Made by a program: the position numbers and the translations under genes
From: Phallus indusiatus
Lineage: Eukaryota > Basidiomycota > Agaricomycetes > Phallales > Phallaceae
Direction: 5' to 3'
Assembly: GCA_027605045.1 (NCBI GenBank)
Contig: JAQFWX010000056.1
Coordinates: forward strand, 124,001-188,000
DNA: 64,000 bases
Shown: positions 1-9,697 of the stretch, in pieces
How the letters are laid out: each line of letters starts with the position of its first letter
Numbering within the stretch: position 1 is the first letter of the stretch
Notes under the pieces: generated by a model
The model's input: the letters and a program-made list of their open reading frames with translations, nothing else
Databases searched by the model: none
Told to the model about the DNA's origin: nothing

Positions 1-377
1 GAGAAAACCGAAACTTCCTCCATCCAGACGCGTCAGCGTGAGTAACATATTCGCTCATCTTCGCTGTTTTGCTATGGTTCATCATAGCTTATTTGGCAAA
101 GTAAGTTTATCATTAGAAATTTTAAAATACAGAGATGATGAAGTCCGCGTAGGTCAACTGGTTGAGAGTCCATAGGACACAAGGCTCTTGGACGACAATA
201 TATCATCGTGTCCCTATGACAAGGACAAGAGCACGCAGACCTTATTCCCAACGGACTGGTAAATGGTTTTCAGGAATATAAAGACCGACAAAAAATTCCA
301 GCAAGGCAATCAGTCAGGCTCTTCCCCCCCTGCCTAATCCACTGAGACACATCTCAAATCATCTTAATCTATCTACA
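1..377. other. 5' flank without a recognised gene
   Basis: No coding region could be supported here. It is probably the promoter and leader of the gene that begins at 378. A run of C at about 326-331 and a pyrimidine-rich stretch lie shortly before the start codon. Confidence 0.5.
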
Positions 378-1740
378 ATGTTGGTACGTATCATATCTCT
401 CATGACTTTTTAAACAACCCATCCTAAAAATAACGTCAGGAAACGTATGCAAATCTCATTCAATACGTCCCCCTCGACCTTCAAGACGGGGACTTATATG
501 AGCCCTTGCCAGCTAATGATCCCAGCGGCGAACTGGCGCCCAGAATATTCGATGAACTGGCCTCGAGAATTGAGGCTGTCATTGAAGATAACGAGCCTTA
601 CGAAATCAGCCTCGTTGGGTGAGCTATCCCTCTCCAAACTATCTCTCTTTGCTTTGCTTAACCATTCACTTCAGGCTTAAACCTCGTTGCGTGCCAGTAA
701 TCCTCATCGGCGTCGCCAATCCACATAGAATAGAAGACGTTTTACTGGAAACTAATCTTATATTCAATGTTCATGTGCGACAGTCGTACCCAGCTGTTTT
801 CGCCAACAACTCTGACCGGAATGGCTCGCCCAGTCAGACGGCGTTAAAACAAACAGACGTACCACCTTTAGGGGCGTCATGCGGGCTGATCAAAAACGAC
901 AGACATTCAGTCAGTCTCGGAGCCTACATTCACCTATCCTCGCATTCAAAGTCGGTGTGTATGTTGACCGTGCCACCGACTTATGAAGTCTCGAAGGGCG
1001 ACGTCATCTCTCAACCTAGCGTCGCCGACAGAGACAAGAGTTATGAGGACGAGAACGAGACGTGCAGGGATATTCTTTCCAGAGATCCCTACCAACTACA
1101 TGCGTTGGAATCGCGTCGCGAAGTTCTGTCGGCGACGTTTGAACTGGGAAGAATCATTGGTGTCTCTAACCCTCCCGCTCCGACTTCCCCCGAATGCCAC
1201 CTTTCCCCAACATCCCCTACTGCTTCTTCACTCCCCATACCCCCTTCACTGATATGGACCGTGGCCGAGGTGACTCGCGCTGCCGCCTCAAGAGCTATCG
1301 CGGTCAATAAACCACGACCGCCGTTATTCAAACCTATCAAGCCAAGTCGAGTAGAGAGGCTTGAAACGGGGTCGGTGGTATCAAAGCGGGGGCGCACAAC
1401 ATCGCATACCATTGGCACAATAAATGGTATCAAATCCCTTTATCGTCTTCCACGAGACGGCCCAGGTGTTCGTCGACTGGACTACATCGTTGTCTCGCAT
1501 CCATGGGGTGGCACTTTCTCATATCCCGGCGATGCTGGTGCAATTGTCAGCGCGCATGAAAAGCAAGACATTGAAGGAGCGAATAGGATAACCAAACCTG
1601 GAAGACCTGTTGGCATGATTGTTGCCGCCAGTACAAGCGGCCACGTCACCTTTATCCAAAGTCTCGATGCCGTCCTGTCGGATATTGAAAGAAGTGGGCT
1701 TGGTCAAGTTACGTTCCTCGATCCTCCTTGCCCGAGTTGA
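378..1740 (+). CDS. Trypsin-fold-like protein with degenerate active-site motif
   Basis: Three exons join in frame: 378-383, 440-618 and 675-1740, giving 416 aa. Both introns have GT-AG ends (GTACGT and GTGAGC donors). The layout resembles a fungal family of trypsin-like proteins: an N-terminal segment ending PVILIGV, a first beta-barrel-like half around VSLGAYIHL, a linker rich in Pro and Ser, and a C-terminal half with the motif YPGDAGAIV followed by RPVGMIV. In active members GDSG supplies the catalytic serine; here the residue is alanine, and the place where a histidine is expected reads MLTVPPTYEV. It is therefore probably proteolytically inactive. No signal peptide is seen, so a cytosolic role is likely. 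The family assignment is by pattern recall and remains moderate; the gene structure is better supported. The first exon is only ATG plus one codon, which is unusual but keeps phase. Confidence 0.6.
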
Positions 1741-2626
1741 GTTAAAAAGTCTGGTGTTCACCGTTTGGGGTTTTGGGAATATTGTATCTTTATTTGTCTT
1801 TGTTCAACATCGTGTATCTCTGCATATTGTAATTTTCGTATCAGCTGGTAGTAAGGTCGAGATTGTAATGATACCCACAAATACCATTTTTGCTTTGTCT
1901 TTCAAATTCGTGTGAATGCCTGTCATTAATCATGTCTGTGAGCTCAGCGACAACCAGTGCCGGTTGACTGTAAGTACCGCGTTGAGGCATATAGCCAGCG
2001 TGCTATTGCGGTTAAGGATGTGAGAAGGTGAGGGGTAGCGCTTTCCACGTCTTTGGAAAGGCAGGCTTACTACCTCCATTTTATATCTTTTACCGTCTTT
2101 GTCCTATTTTTATACAAATCGATCCACGTTTCGGTCAGGTCAGGTGAAAGGGACTGCCTTTGTGCACACTCCACTAAAAACTCGTTAGTTGATTCTTATC
2201 GATTCCTTTGTTCGAAAGGAAGTATATGCGAAGAATCCTTTGTTTCGGACGAATGTGGAGGGAACCATTGTTCGACGTTTTGTTGGTATGTCAGTGGAAT
2301 TCTGCGTAAATTTGGAATGACGCGGGGTATTATGAATAGCCAGCTGGGAATGCTAACACACGAACGCCAAGATGGTGTATTGCCACTCTCCACGATTCTC
2401 AAAAGATACGACGATAAGCGTGACACAAAAATCAGATGTCGAGCTTTTCCAAATCGTGTTCGGACGATACTTCAACAAGTATTAGGCATTGTGATTTGCG
2501 CGGTATTACTTTTATACTATTCACATGAGATCTCATGACGGCATTCTCAATTCTACATGCTAAAACACGACACGTAGCTTTTATTGAGTCAGTTTTTGTT
2601 TTTACGGGTATCTCCTTCGGCTTTGA
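1741..2626. other. Intergenic spacer; right end is a duplicated segment
   Basis: This is the 3' flank shared by two convergent genes. A possible reading frame at 2053-2538 starts without ATG and matches nothing I know, so I do not call it. From about 2524 onward the sequence is repeated near 12603 as part of a duplication that also covers the end of the F-box gene. Confidence 0.5.
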
Positions 2627-3898
2627 TTAGTCGAGGTATTCATCTCCGGTGTAAAATTCCCCCCAACTACATGGTCCATGTTCTGCTTCCCAACTATCAT
2701 CCACTTCCTCTTCCTCAAAATGACCGTTTTCGTCCTTGTCATAATAATGGAACCATTGATCCTCCACGAAATTACTCCACATACGAACGAACGACAGATT
2801 AGGAAGTTCAATGACAAGATGACGAACTAACTCTCCTATAGCGTACCCGCACGCTTCCTCCATATAGACATGCAGATGCGTCAGTTTGGGCAGTCTTTTA
2901 ATCAGGGCTGGTATCCCGTCCAAAGCGGTACTGAAATCGATCGGTCCGCGATCTTCACAATCATCGCAAAGATTTTCATTGTCATCATCGTACGGAAGAA
3001 AAGGATAGTAAAGGGATAGACGTTCAAGGTTTTCAGAGGATACGTTTTCCACGAATTCTCGGAAGCCTTCGGGAGAGGCAGCGAAGAGAACGCAGCTTCG
3101 GAGTAGTGGGGCTGACGTGAAACCGTCTATGGGACAGTTTCGCGTTACAGAGAGATGAGTGAGACGGAGAAGAAGGCTGGGGTCCACGGGAGAATCGGAG
3201 AAAAAAGACTTGAGTGATGGGAATATAGTTGGTAGGGGTAAGTCTTGTTCTGTTAGGTATGGCTCGATAGGATCAGATAACTCTTCCAGGCGTATGCACT
3301 TCAAGAGTGGATGTCTCTGGAAAAAAGAAGCTGCAATATTGGCCTTTTCTTGAGCCGGCATCTCGTCATGGTCAAAAAGTGCTAAAGGTCCAGTAAGGGT
3401 CAGCCTCTCTAAAGAAGGCCAAGTCGCGTTCTTCAGCAAATTCCCGTACGTAAAGGTATAAGGTGACGGCATCACATGAGGAGTTACGATGAGGGCGAAA
3501 TCGACCAGGGCAAAGCAGTTGTGAATCAACGTGTCCAGAGCCAATTTTAGAGTTTTGTGATCTGGAGCCGTATCTTTAGCGCGAAATTCAGGTCTATTGA
3601 TAGCAAGACAGCACGTTGTCAAGGACCGCAAAGAATTATCTTCGCGACCTGAAGTCGGAGGTATGGTTTGGGCAAAAAGTAGGCGGCGCATTGGCATAAT
3701 GATCTTGTAGAATTCGCGACATGTTAAAGCAAGATGAAGCAGATCTTGTTTGGTGTCCAGTCCTAAGATTACATATTCCTTCAGTTCTTTGGAGAGTTTT
3801 TGTAGTAGTTGCATTTTTTTGGCCTTAGGCGGAGCTGGAATCTTGGAAGCGGGTAATAAGTGAAATAGACGCCGACGGGCGCGGCGAAAGAGTCCCAT
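2627..3898 (-). CDS. F-box/LRR-like protein
   Basis: This is one uninterrupted frame of 423 aa. Near residues 36-70 it has an F-box-like segment (KELKEYVILGLDTKQDLLHL followed by ALTCREFY). After it come irregular leucine-rich repeats with motifs such as WPSLERLTLTGPL and LTHLHVYMEE. The last 40 residues are strongly acidic and aromatic. F-box proteins of this type usually serve as substrate receptors of SCF ubiquitin ligases, and agaricomycetes carry many fast-evolving copies. The N-terminus is basic (RRARRRLFHLL). The start is the first ATG, with a short basic leader before the F-box. The 3' end with its downstream flank is duplicated at 12.6-12.9 kb as a fragment. The substrate cannot be guessed. 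I am fairly sure of the gene and moderately sure of the F-box label. Confidence 0.75.
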   Translation of the reverse strand: MGLFRRARRRLFHLLPASKIPAPPKAKKMQLLQKLSKELKEYVILGLDTKQDLLHLALTCREFYKIIMPMRRLLFAQTIPPTSGREDNSLRSLTTCCLAINRPEFRAKDTAPDHKTLKLALDTLIHNCFALVDFALIVTPHVMPSPYTFTYGNLLKNATWPSLERLTLTGPLALFDHDEMPAQEKANIAASFFQRHPLLKCIRLEELSDPIEPYLTEQDLPLPTIFPSLKSFFSDSPVDPSLLLRLTHLSVTRNCPIDGFTSAPLLRSCVLFAASPEGFREFVENVSSENLERLSLYYPFLPYDDDNENLCDDCEDRGPIDFSTALDGIPALIKRLPKLTHLHVYMEEACGYAIGELVRHLVIELPNLSFVRMWSNFVEDQWFHYYDKDENGHFEEEEVDDSWEAEHGPCSWGEFYTGDEYLD

Positions 3899-4255
3899 CC
3901 TTACTCAGAAGTCATTCCGTTCCCAATACATACTTCAAGCTTCAGGCGTGATCACATAGTTTTTTTTGCCCTCGCGTACTCGATTAGCTATGTATGCTCA
4001 TCCTCCTTTCCAACTACTGGAATCTGTTAGCCAACAACTGAATTGATATTTTATGAGTCCCTATCCCAAAACAAAACTCGCAACAAAAACGGAAGTTGCC
4101 GGCGGCAAGTGAACGCGCGTCTTCAAATGCATGCGTTGACTCAACTGCCAGCCATAAAGTACCAAAAGTCAACGAATCCATCCGGCATGAACTAGATTGT
4201 GCGAAGCATCCTGGAAGTATATAATATTAAGATGTCCTAGGCTCTCTCCTTTACC
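3899..4255. other. Divergent intergenic region
   Basis: This region lies between two divergently transcribed genes, so it should hold both promoters. A TATA-like run (TATATAATATT) sits at about 4217-4228, roughly 30 bases before the start codon at 4256. No other element is recognised. Confidence 0.4.
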
Positions 4256-4723
4256 ATGTACCCATACCACAAATATCCCGATTATCACTTCTATTCATAT
4301 CGCCACAGAATGCCCAGCAGATTCCTATGGTTCTTCTTCGGTGGCGTGGCTGCGACAGTCTGGATGAAAGGAAAACAAGATTGTAGAATTAAATACGAAA
4401 GACGCTACAACGAGAATTGGGAGGAACGACAAGCACAGCTCAATTCCATACGCGATAGAGCTGCTGATTCGGTAAGTAGCTGCTTGCGATATAATTGGGC
4501 GTCATATATTTATCAACTCTTCGCGTCAAAGGCTGTCGAGTTTTCCGAGGCTGCACTGGACTCAATCTCTACTACTGCAGAGATGTTGAAACAGGTTTGT
4601 ATAACCATTGCTTAGGAGCGTATACATGTATTCACAGTGCTCCATCTTGATTAGAGATTGGCTCAACATCGTGCGTCTTCTCAAAACAACTCGCCGACAG
4701 ACCCTAGTAAACAAGACATGTGA
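4256..4723 (+). CDS. Small single-TM basidiomycete protein
   Basis: Three exons (4256-4471, 4532-4594, 4655-4723) give 115 aa. The introns are 60 nt each, with GTAAGT and GTTTGT donors. The first intron is a multiple of three and open in frame, so retention is possible, but removal gives a smoother amphipathic helix (AADSAVEFSEAALDSIS). The protein begins with a Tyr/His-rich stretch, then has one hydrophobic segment (RFLWFFFGGVAATVWM, residues about 22-37), a charged helical region and a polar tail ending SPTDPSKQDM. It resembles short, uncharacterised one-TM proteins found across agaricomycetes. Location is probably an internal membrane, perhaps mitochondrial, but this is inference. Function is unknown. 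Confidence 0.6.
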
Positions 4724-4995
4724 TTCCCGTTGATTGACTTGACCGGCTGCCTTCTATAATTCATGTTCTTGTTAATCATTGTAATCCCCCAACATACTGT
4801 TGATATTTATCTGAATCCACGCTCAACCAGTTGTTTTTAAAGCTTTCGACGTATGTAAATATAATGTGCTGATGCAAGCGAGATCGACGCAATTTTGATA
4901 CAAATTAAGACAAAATAAGTAAATAATAAATGCTATCTCTAAGTATTACCAGCTCAAGCTCAAGTCGCTAATATAGACGTTAAATTTTATCCCGA

Positions 4996-7105
4996 TCAAA
5001 GACTCTGAAGCAAACTCTCAAAGAATTTCGATCTAGGAGTAATAACATAATCAAATGGCTCAGGATGACTATTAGAATTCAAAAAAATTGATCTCAGCCT
5101 TGAACAAACGGAACTTTGAAAAGCTACTCACGTTATGAATTCACCCCAAAACTTCCCTGGAGGGATGGCGGGTTTACCGCCTATGACAACTGGCTCGAAA
5201 TCATAGACGGTTATTAAAGTAGCACACGTTAACCATAGTATAGCGTTTGCTAACTGTACTCCTGGACAACGTCTGATAGAATCCCAATGAAGGTTAGTCA
5301 GTCAGCCGTCAAAGGGAAGTTGAGTAGGATGAACTTGCCTGCGGCCGAATCCAAACGCGAAATCTCTAGGGTCCCTTTGTTTTCGTTTGCCGGCTGCGTC
5401 GAGTTCGAGGAAGCGTTCTGGCATAAACTTTTCCGGGTTGGGATATAATCTTTCGTTGCGGTAGATCATTCTTTGATATTGAAGTTAGACGTCATAAATC
5501 ATTTGAATTATTTTACAAAAGGTAAACCTACATATCATTTGCTATAACCATTGTTCCTTTAGGAATGAAATAGTCATTGTGAATATCATCTTCTCGCGCA
5601 ACATGCTGAAGACCTAGAGTAAGTAGAACATGGTAAAGTCGAATTCAGAGAACTCAATAGAAGACTTACCTAAAGGCGCAATTGTGTATAAACGATGTAT
5701 CTCCATACATAGAGCTTCAAAATAAGGTAGACGAGGACGATCGGCCAGGGTTGGCAAACGGTCATTTCCAATAACGGTATTAATTTCCTCTTGGGCCTTT
5801 CGTAATTCAGGAGTATGTCTGATAATTCCTAAAATAAAACAACACAATGCGGCAGAAGTCTAAACAATCTCAATCAGCTATACATAATGAAAGCTAACCG
5901 CAGACAAACTCACGGTATGTGTGCCACCTGTTTTTGAAAATTGTATAAATAAGCACGCATCCCGGAAAGTAAGAAGGGAGGCTTGCCCGAAGTCACCCCT
6001 ACTGCGGCCCATGCCAAAACCGACCTCTCCTGTTCTGGCGTGTATTCTCCATTTTCTAAAATATCTGTAATGAAGCAAGGTCGAGCGGTTCCCGATTTCT
6101 GGAAATAGTATTAGCATGAACGCAATAAAAAAAGCTAATCGTACGAGCCATTTGTTCTTTCGTCCAATTGTAAGGGCGTGTCAACATATTCTCTCCTTCG
6201 TCACGATATTTCATGGCTATTGCTTTCCATCCCGTCCCCGGTAGCCAACCCGGAATATGTCGAACTGAATAGACATTAGTTCCGACAAATAAGAAGTGGA
6301 AAAGACCTTACGCATGGGGAAAAAGTCGACGAGGAAAGCACCGCTCTGAGTCATTTCTCCAAAACCATCGTTCACGCTATTGAATACCTTCACAAAATAA
6401 TCTTCCTCGTCCTTTACTTCATAACCATAAACAAGCATCAAGAGGAGTGACCCAGTAAAACTAGAGTGGAGTTTCAATGATCACCTAAAGGCCTAGAAAC
6501 CGAGAGATGAACTCACAGTTGAAATATCTCTGCATTCTCTCGAGGATTGGCTCGCAAGCGAGGCAACATTTTCATAATGCCGTCGTGAATCGCGCTCTCG
6601 AATGTTTCAACCTTGGAACGAGTACCCATGAAGTTGGCCATATGTCTGCGATGCTCTACCCAAATGCTATCCGTCTGTCTCAGAGCTGTGCTACCCGCTA
6701 AATCGGCCAGTGTACCGATCATAGTCAAGATCGGACGCTCGCTATATATTCGGCTTTTGGTTTCCAGCATCTCATCCACGTATTCGGGACTATTGAGGAT
6801 AATAATGTGGACTCCTAACACGTCAACGTGTACGATGTCACCTTGGAAGAATATGTGAGTATTTTATACTTTGACCTGTTGAACGTGGTAAAGTATTACA
6901 GACCATATACTTTAGCCCATTCTCTAAACGTTTTGTAGGTTTTGGACGTGGGCATGTCTTTTATGTTTCCGACTATAGGAAGCGGCTTTGGACCAGGCGG
7001 AAATGGAGCCGGTTGCGATTTCTTTAGAACCTTGTTATAAAGCAAGACTGATGAAGAGATAGCAGCAGAGAGATACATGACGTTGGTCGCGTTGAAATGC
7101 TCCAT
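4996..7105 (-). CDS. Cytochrome P450 monooxygenase, copy 1
   Basis: Eleven exons (7105-6904, 6841-6517, 6460-6312, 6264-6149, 6098-5987, 5927-5914, 5859-5670, 5613-5532, 5470-5339, 5272-5132, 5068-4996) join in phase to 511 aa, a normal length for a fungal P450. It has an N-terminal membrane anchor and a proline hinge (PFPPGPKPLP), the I-helix motif AGGTHT-like (SGGTHTT), the K-helix E-x-x-R (EIHR), MPERFLE, and the heme-binding loop FGFGRRRCPG with its cysteine ligand. The enzyme would hydroxylate or oxidise an unknown substrate at the ER membrane with electrons from P450 reductase. Three introns appear to use GC rather than GT donors (at 5338, 5986 and 6148), and exon 6 is only 14 nt. Copy 2 at 9.7-11.8 kb has the same exon plan. 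The sequence resembles the O-methylsterigmatocystin oxidoreductase-like agaricomycete P450s; the CYP family is not assigned. Confidence 0.85.
5914..5927 (-). other. 14-nt microexon of P450 copy 1
   Basis: This short exon encodes most of the I-helix oxygen-binding motif. It is bounded by an acceptor ending ACAG and a GTGAGT donor. The identical-length exon in the second P450 at 10600-10613 supports it. Confidence 0.7.
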
Positions 7106-7939
7106 CGTTAGTAGAAACTGTTGAGCACAAGTGAGAGTAATTAGAGGAGTAGTCTTCTTTAAATGCAATTGCGAGTGAGGTCAGTACACCGGTATCGGTG
7201 TCAGCTGGCCGGGCTTGCGAAATGTCTTCAAAAAAATTATGTTAATCTTTCTCGAGACGTAGGAATGTCAAAATTCTCATAAAGAACCCAATGATTATAG
7301 TCTAAAATTTTACATTTTTTCATTCAACGGATTGACTGACTTCGACATATTTACCGTGAAACCTTTTTGCTCTTTGGCGGTAGACGGTGAACAATGTTGA
7401 ACGAATTGACACACGATTTCAAATGGCCATAGTAGTTCCCGCTGTAGTCCGGATCAATGGACTTCATGCCAACTCATCCCCGAACCAGTGACCGGAGAGT
7501 ACATGTGTGATTAATACTTTCGGAAAATGTCAAGGCTGTGGTGAATACAGCTGAACACGTCCGAGTAACCTACTGATTTGCAGCCGAAACCACTCAAGCT
7601 GTTCAAGGTGGGAAGTCATTAGATCCAAGTTCATCATATTACCCATATGTAAGTCACTAGTCACTAGTCACTCTGGATGGCACCCGCAATATGATACAGA
7701 ATTGTATGGAACCCGAGATTGTACATGAAAGTGAAAATAAAAATTACAAAAAAAAACCTATTGTTCAACTACAATTCCCGCTTGAATAATACATGACAAT
7801 CAAATAATCTCTTCCGCCTTTGTTTCAAAATTTTGATGCTGTGACCGCTGAGTTTATTCTCCGTCAGGGTGTCGTCTTTCTTGTTTTCTTCCTCATCTCC
7901 CCCATTCGGGATCGGAAGGCCATTAATCATTGTTCGACA
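7106..7939. other. Intergenic spacer between P450 and acidic-protein gene
   Basis: The left part should hold the promoter of P450 copy 1. A short direct repeat built on TCACTAG (about 7656-7672) is visible. The AT-rich stretch near 7730-7800 may be 3' UTR of the neighbouring gene. No gene is supported. Confidence 0.4.
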
Positions 7940-9371
7940 CTAAGTCATCTTCATACTGCTCTTCAACTTTTTCAGTCTCAACAAAGTTTGCTTGCTCCCC
8001 TCGGATAACCACATCATACCTCCCAGTGTCGGATTCTCCTCTGTGAACTCGCTTACGAAGGATGCGTCATCCGACTCCTCTTCCCACTCCAAGTCCTCCT
8101 TAACTTCATGGGAACCTCTGAAAAGCATCTTCGTGTCCCCATCCACCTCGTTACTGCCGGACGGAGGTTCACTGGCGGAAAACGGAGCTAAATCTGAAGT
8201 TCTTTCTCGCCTGCTCCACCAGAGGTCCCATCCATTGATTTCGCCTTCGTAAGGATCCCAGCTGCCGGCTTCATATTCGCTCGTACAATCGTGGTGATCA
8301 ATGTCGTTATCATCATCATCGCTTGCCGGTATCATTTTACGCCAGTATTCGGGTTCTTCAGATAGGACATCTTCTACCTTCGTAATCACCTCTTTTCTTT
8401 TGTCCTTCCTAACGATGGCGATGGAAGGCTCACGAGCCACGGATGATATTCTCCGTTGATCAAATTCTGCGTTCACGTTATGTGTCTTTGAAAACCTATT
8501 CATCCATTCACCGAGTTCTTCGTCCCTGTCCACTGCGTTCAACTTGGTGACCGCATCCAAAGCCTGAGTTGGCACACGAGGCTCCACCAGTTCGTGAAGC
8601 TTAGCGTTGGCCTCGTCTTCCCCCATCGTAGTCTCGGATTCGTTACCTTCGACAATTTCGCTCTCTGGAAGGAATACATGGGAGCTATAGTAAGATATTG
8701 AAATATTCAGTCAGAGAGGTATCTGATTGACGACTGTATAGTAATCACCTATCAAAGTCAGGATTCCCGGGAGGTAAAGGCCATTGCGAATCATCTGCAA
8801 ACTCGAGATTCTCCTCTTCCAAAGCTTCATACGGATCAAAGGATTTCATTTCAAGTTCATAATTAGACTCATGCTCGGCATTTGCATCGGTTGTCAGAGC
8901 TTCTGGACATACAACATCCTCGATTGCAGGCTTGAAATCAGAGCAACTAAGGTGGGGTGTTGGTTAGATGATGTGTACTTGAAAGAGAATGGCTACGCAC
9001 ATGCTTTCGCAGTGAGGGTATGGGTGGGAGCATTGAAGAGCAGGAATAGCAGCAGGATGCGCATTTGCCCTGAAAATCGACCTGCGCGAACGCATATGAT
9101 GTTCAGACAATCTCGTTTGATGCATCTAAAGCGTACTAACTCACTCGGAAGGTATAGTTTGTTCGTACAAAGGATTTATAGGGTATTGATGTTGACGATA
9201 TAGCGATATTAAGTCATTTTGTTCTTTGGGTTTCACTTGAAGTTGCCTACATGCGAGAAAAGACTTTAGATACAGCATGTAAAATTGAGAGACGTCTCAC
9301 CAATTAGTCAACGTGTTACTTGGGCGCGCCAGCGAGAACGAAAACTCGGGGACAGACTCGTTTGTCGACAT
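7940..9371 (-). CDS. Hypothetical acidic protein between the two P450s
   Basis: Exons were joined from the start at 9371 (MSTNESVPEFSF) to the stop at 7940, with introns near 9302-9240, 9144-9080, 9000-8950 and 8755-8690 and a long last exon. The product is about 400 aa, acidic and low in hydrophobic segments, with patches such as DDDDNDIDHHD and EWEEESDDASF and a Trp-rich stretch (GWDLWWSRRERTS). It has a Cys/His group (CSHPYPHCESICSDF) that could bind metal, although no named zinc finger fits. The tail is basic (LLRLKKLKSS). No signal peptide or membrane segment is seen, which suggests a cytosolic or nuclear protein. I do not recognise the family. It lies between the two paralogous P450s and on the same strand, but nothing in it suggests a metabolic role. 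Confidence 0.6.
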
Positions 9372-9697
9372 ATTGTTTTGCACGAAGTTTTGAATGCGCA
9401 AAGAATGATTGATTGACATAATGCTACTTGTGACGAGAATATATAGGCAAGGAAACCGTTGGACGGTTGGACGAGTCTCATCATGTCCACACTATTATGA
9501 CTCCATATGCCGCATCTGTCACTACGTTCAGGTTTAAGGACTCAAAGATTTACGTCATCTTTCGAGTAGAAGGTTGTGTGTAATGAGCGATTCAGAAAGT
9601 AAAAGCACCAAGAAATTCTTAGTTTATATTTTCATCAAAAAAGCAGGATTATGATTGTAGAAATTTCAGCATTCATGTATAATTGCGAGTTACGAGT
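9372..9697. other. Intergenic spacer
   Basis: Holds the presumed promoter of the acidic-protein gene and the 3' end of P450 copy 2. No gene or clear element is seen. Confidence 0.4.

Noticed and set aside
2053..2538. 161-codon plus-strand frame with an N-terminal hydrophobic segment
   Set aside because: It lacks an ATG start and any known motif, and its end overlaps the duplicated flank of the F-box gene.
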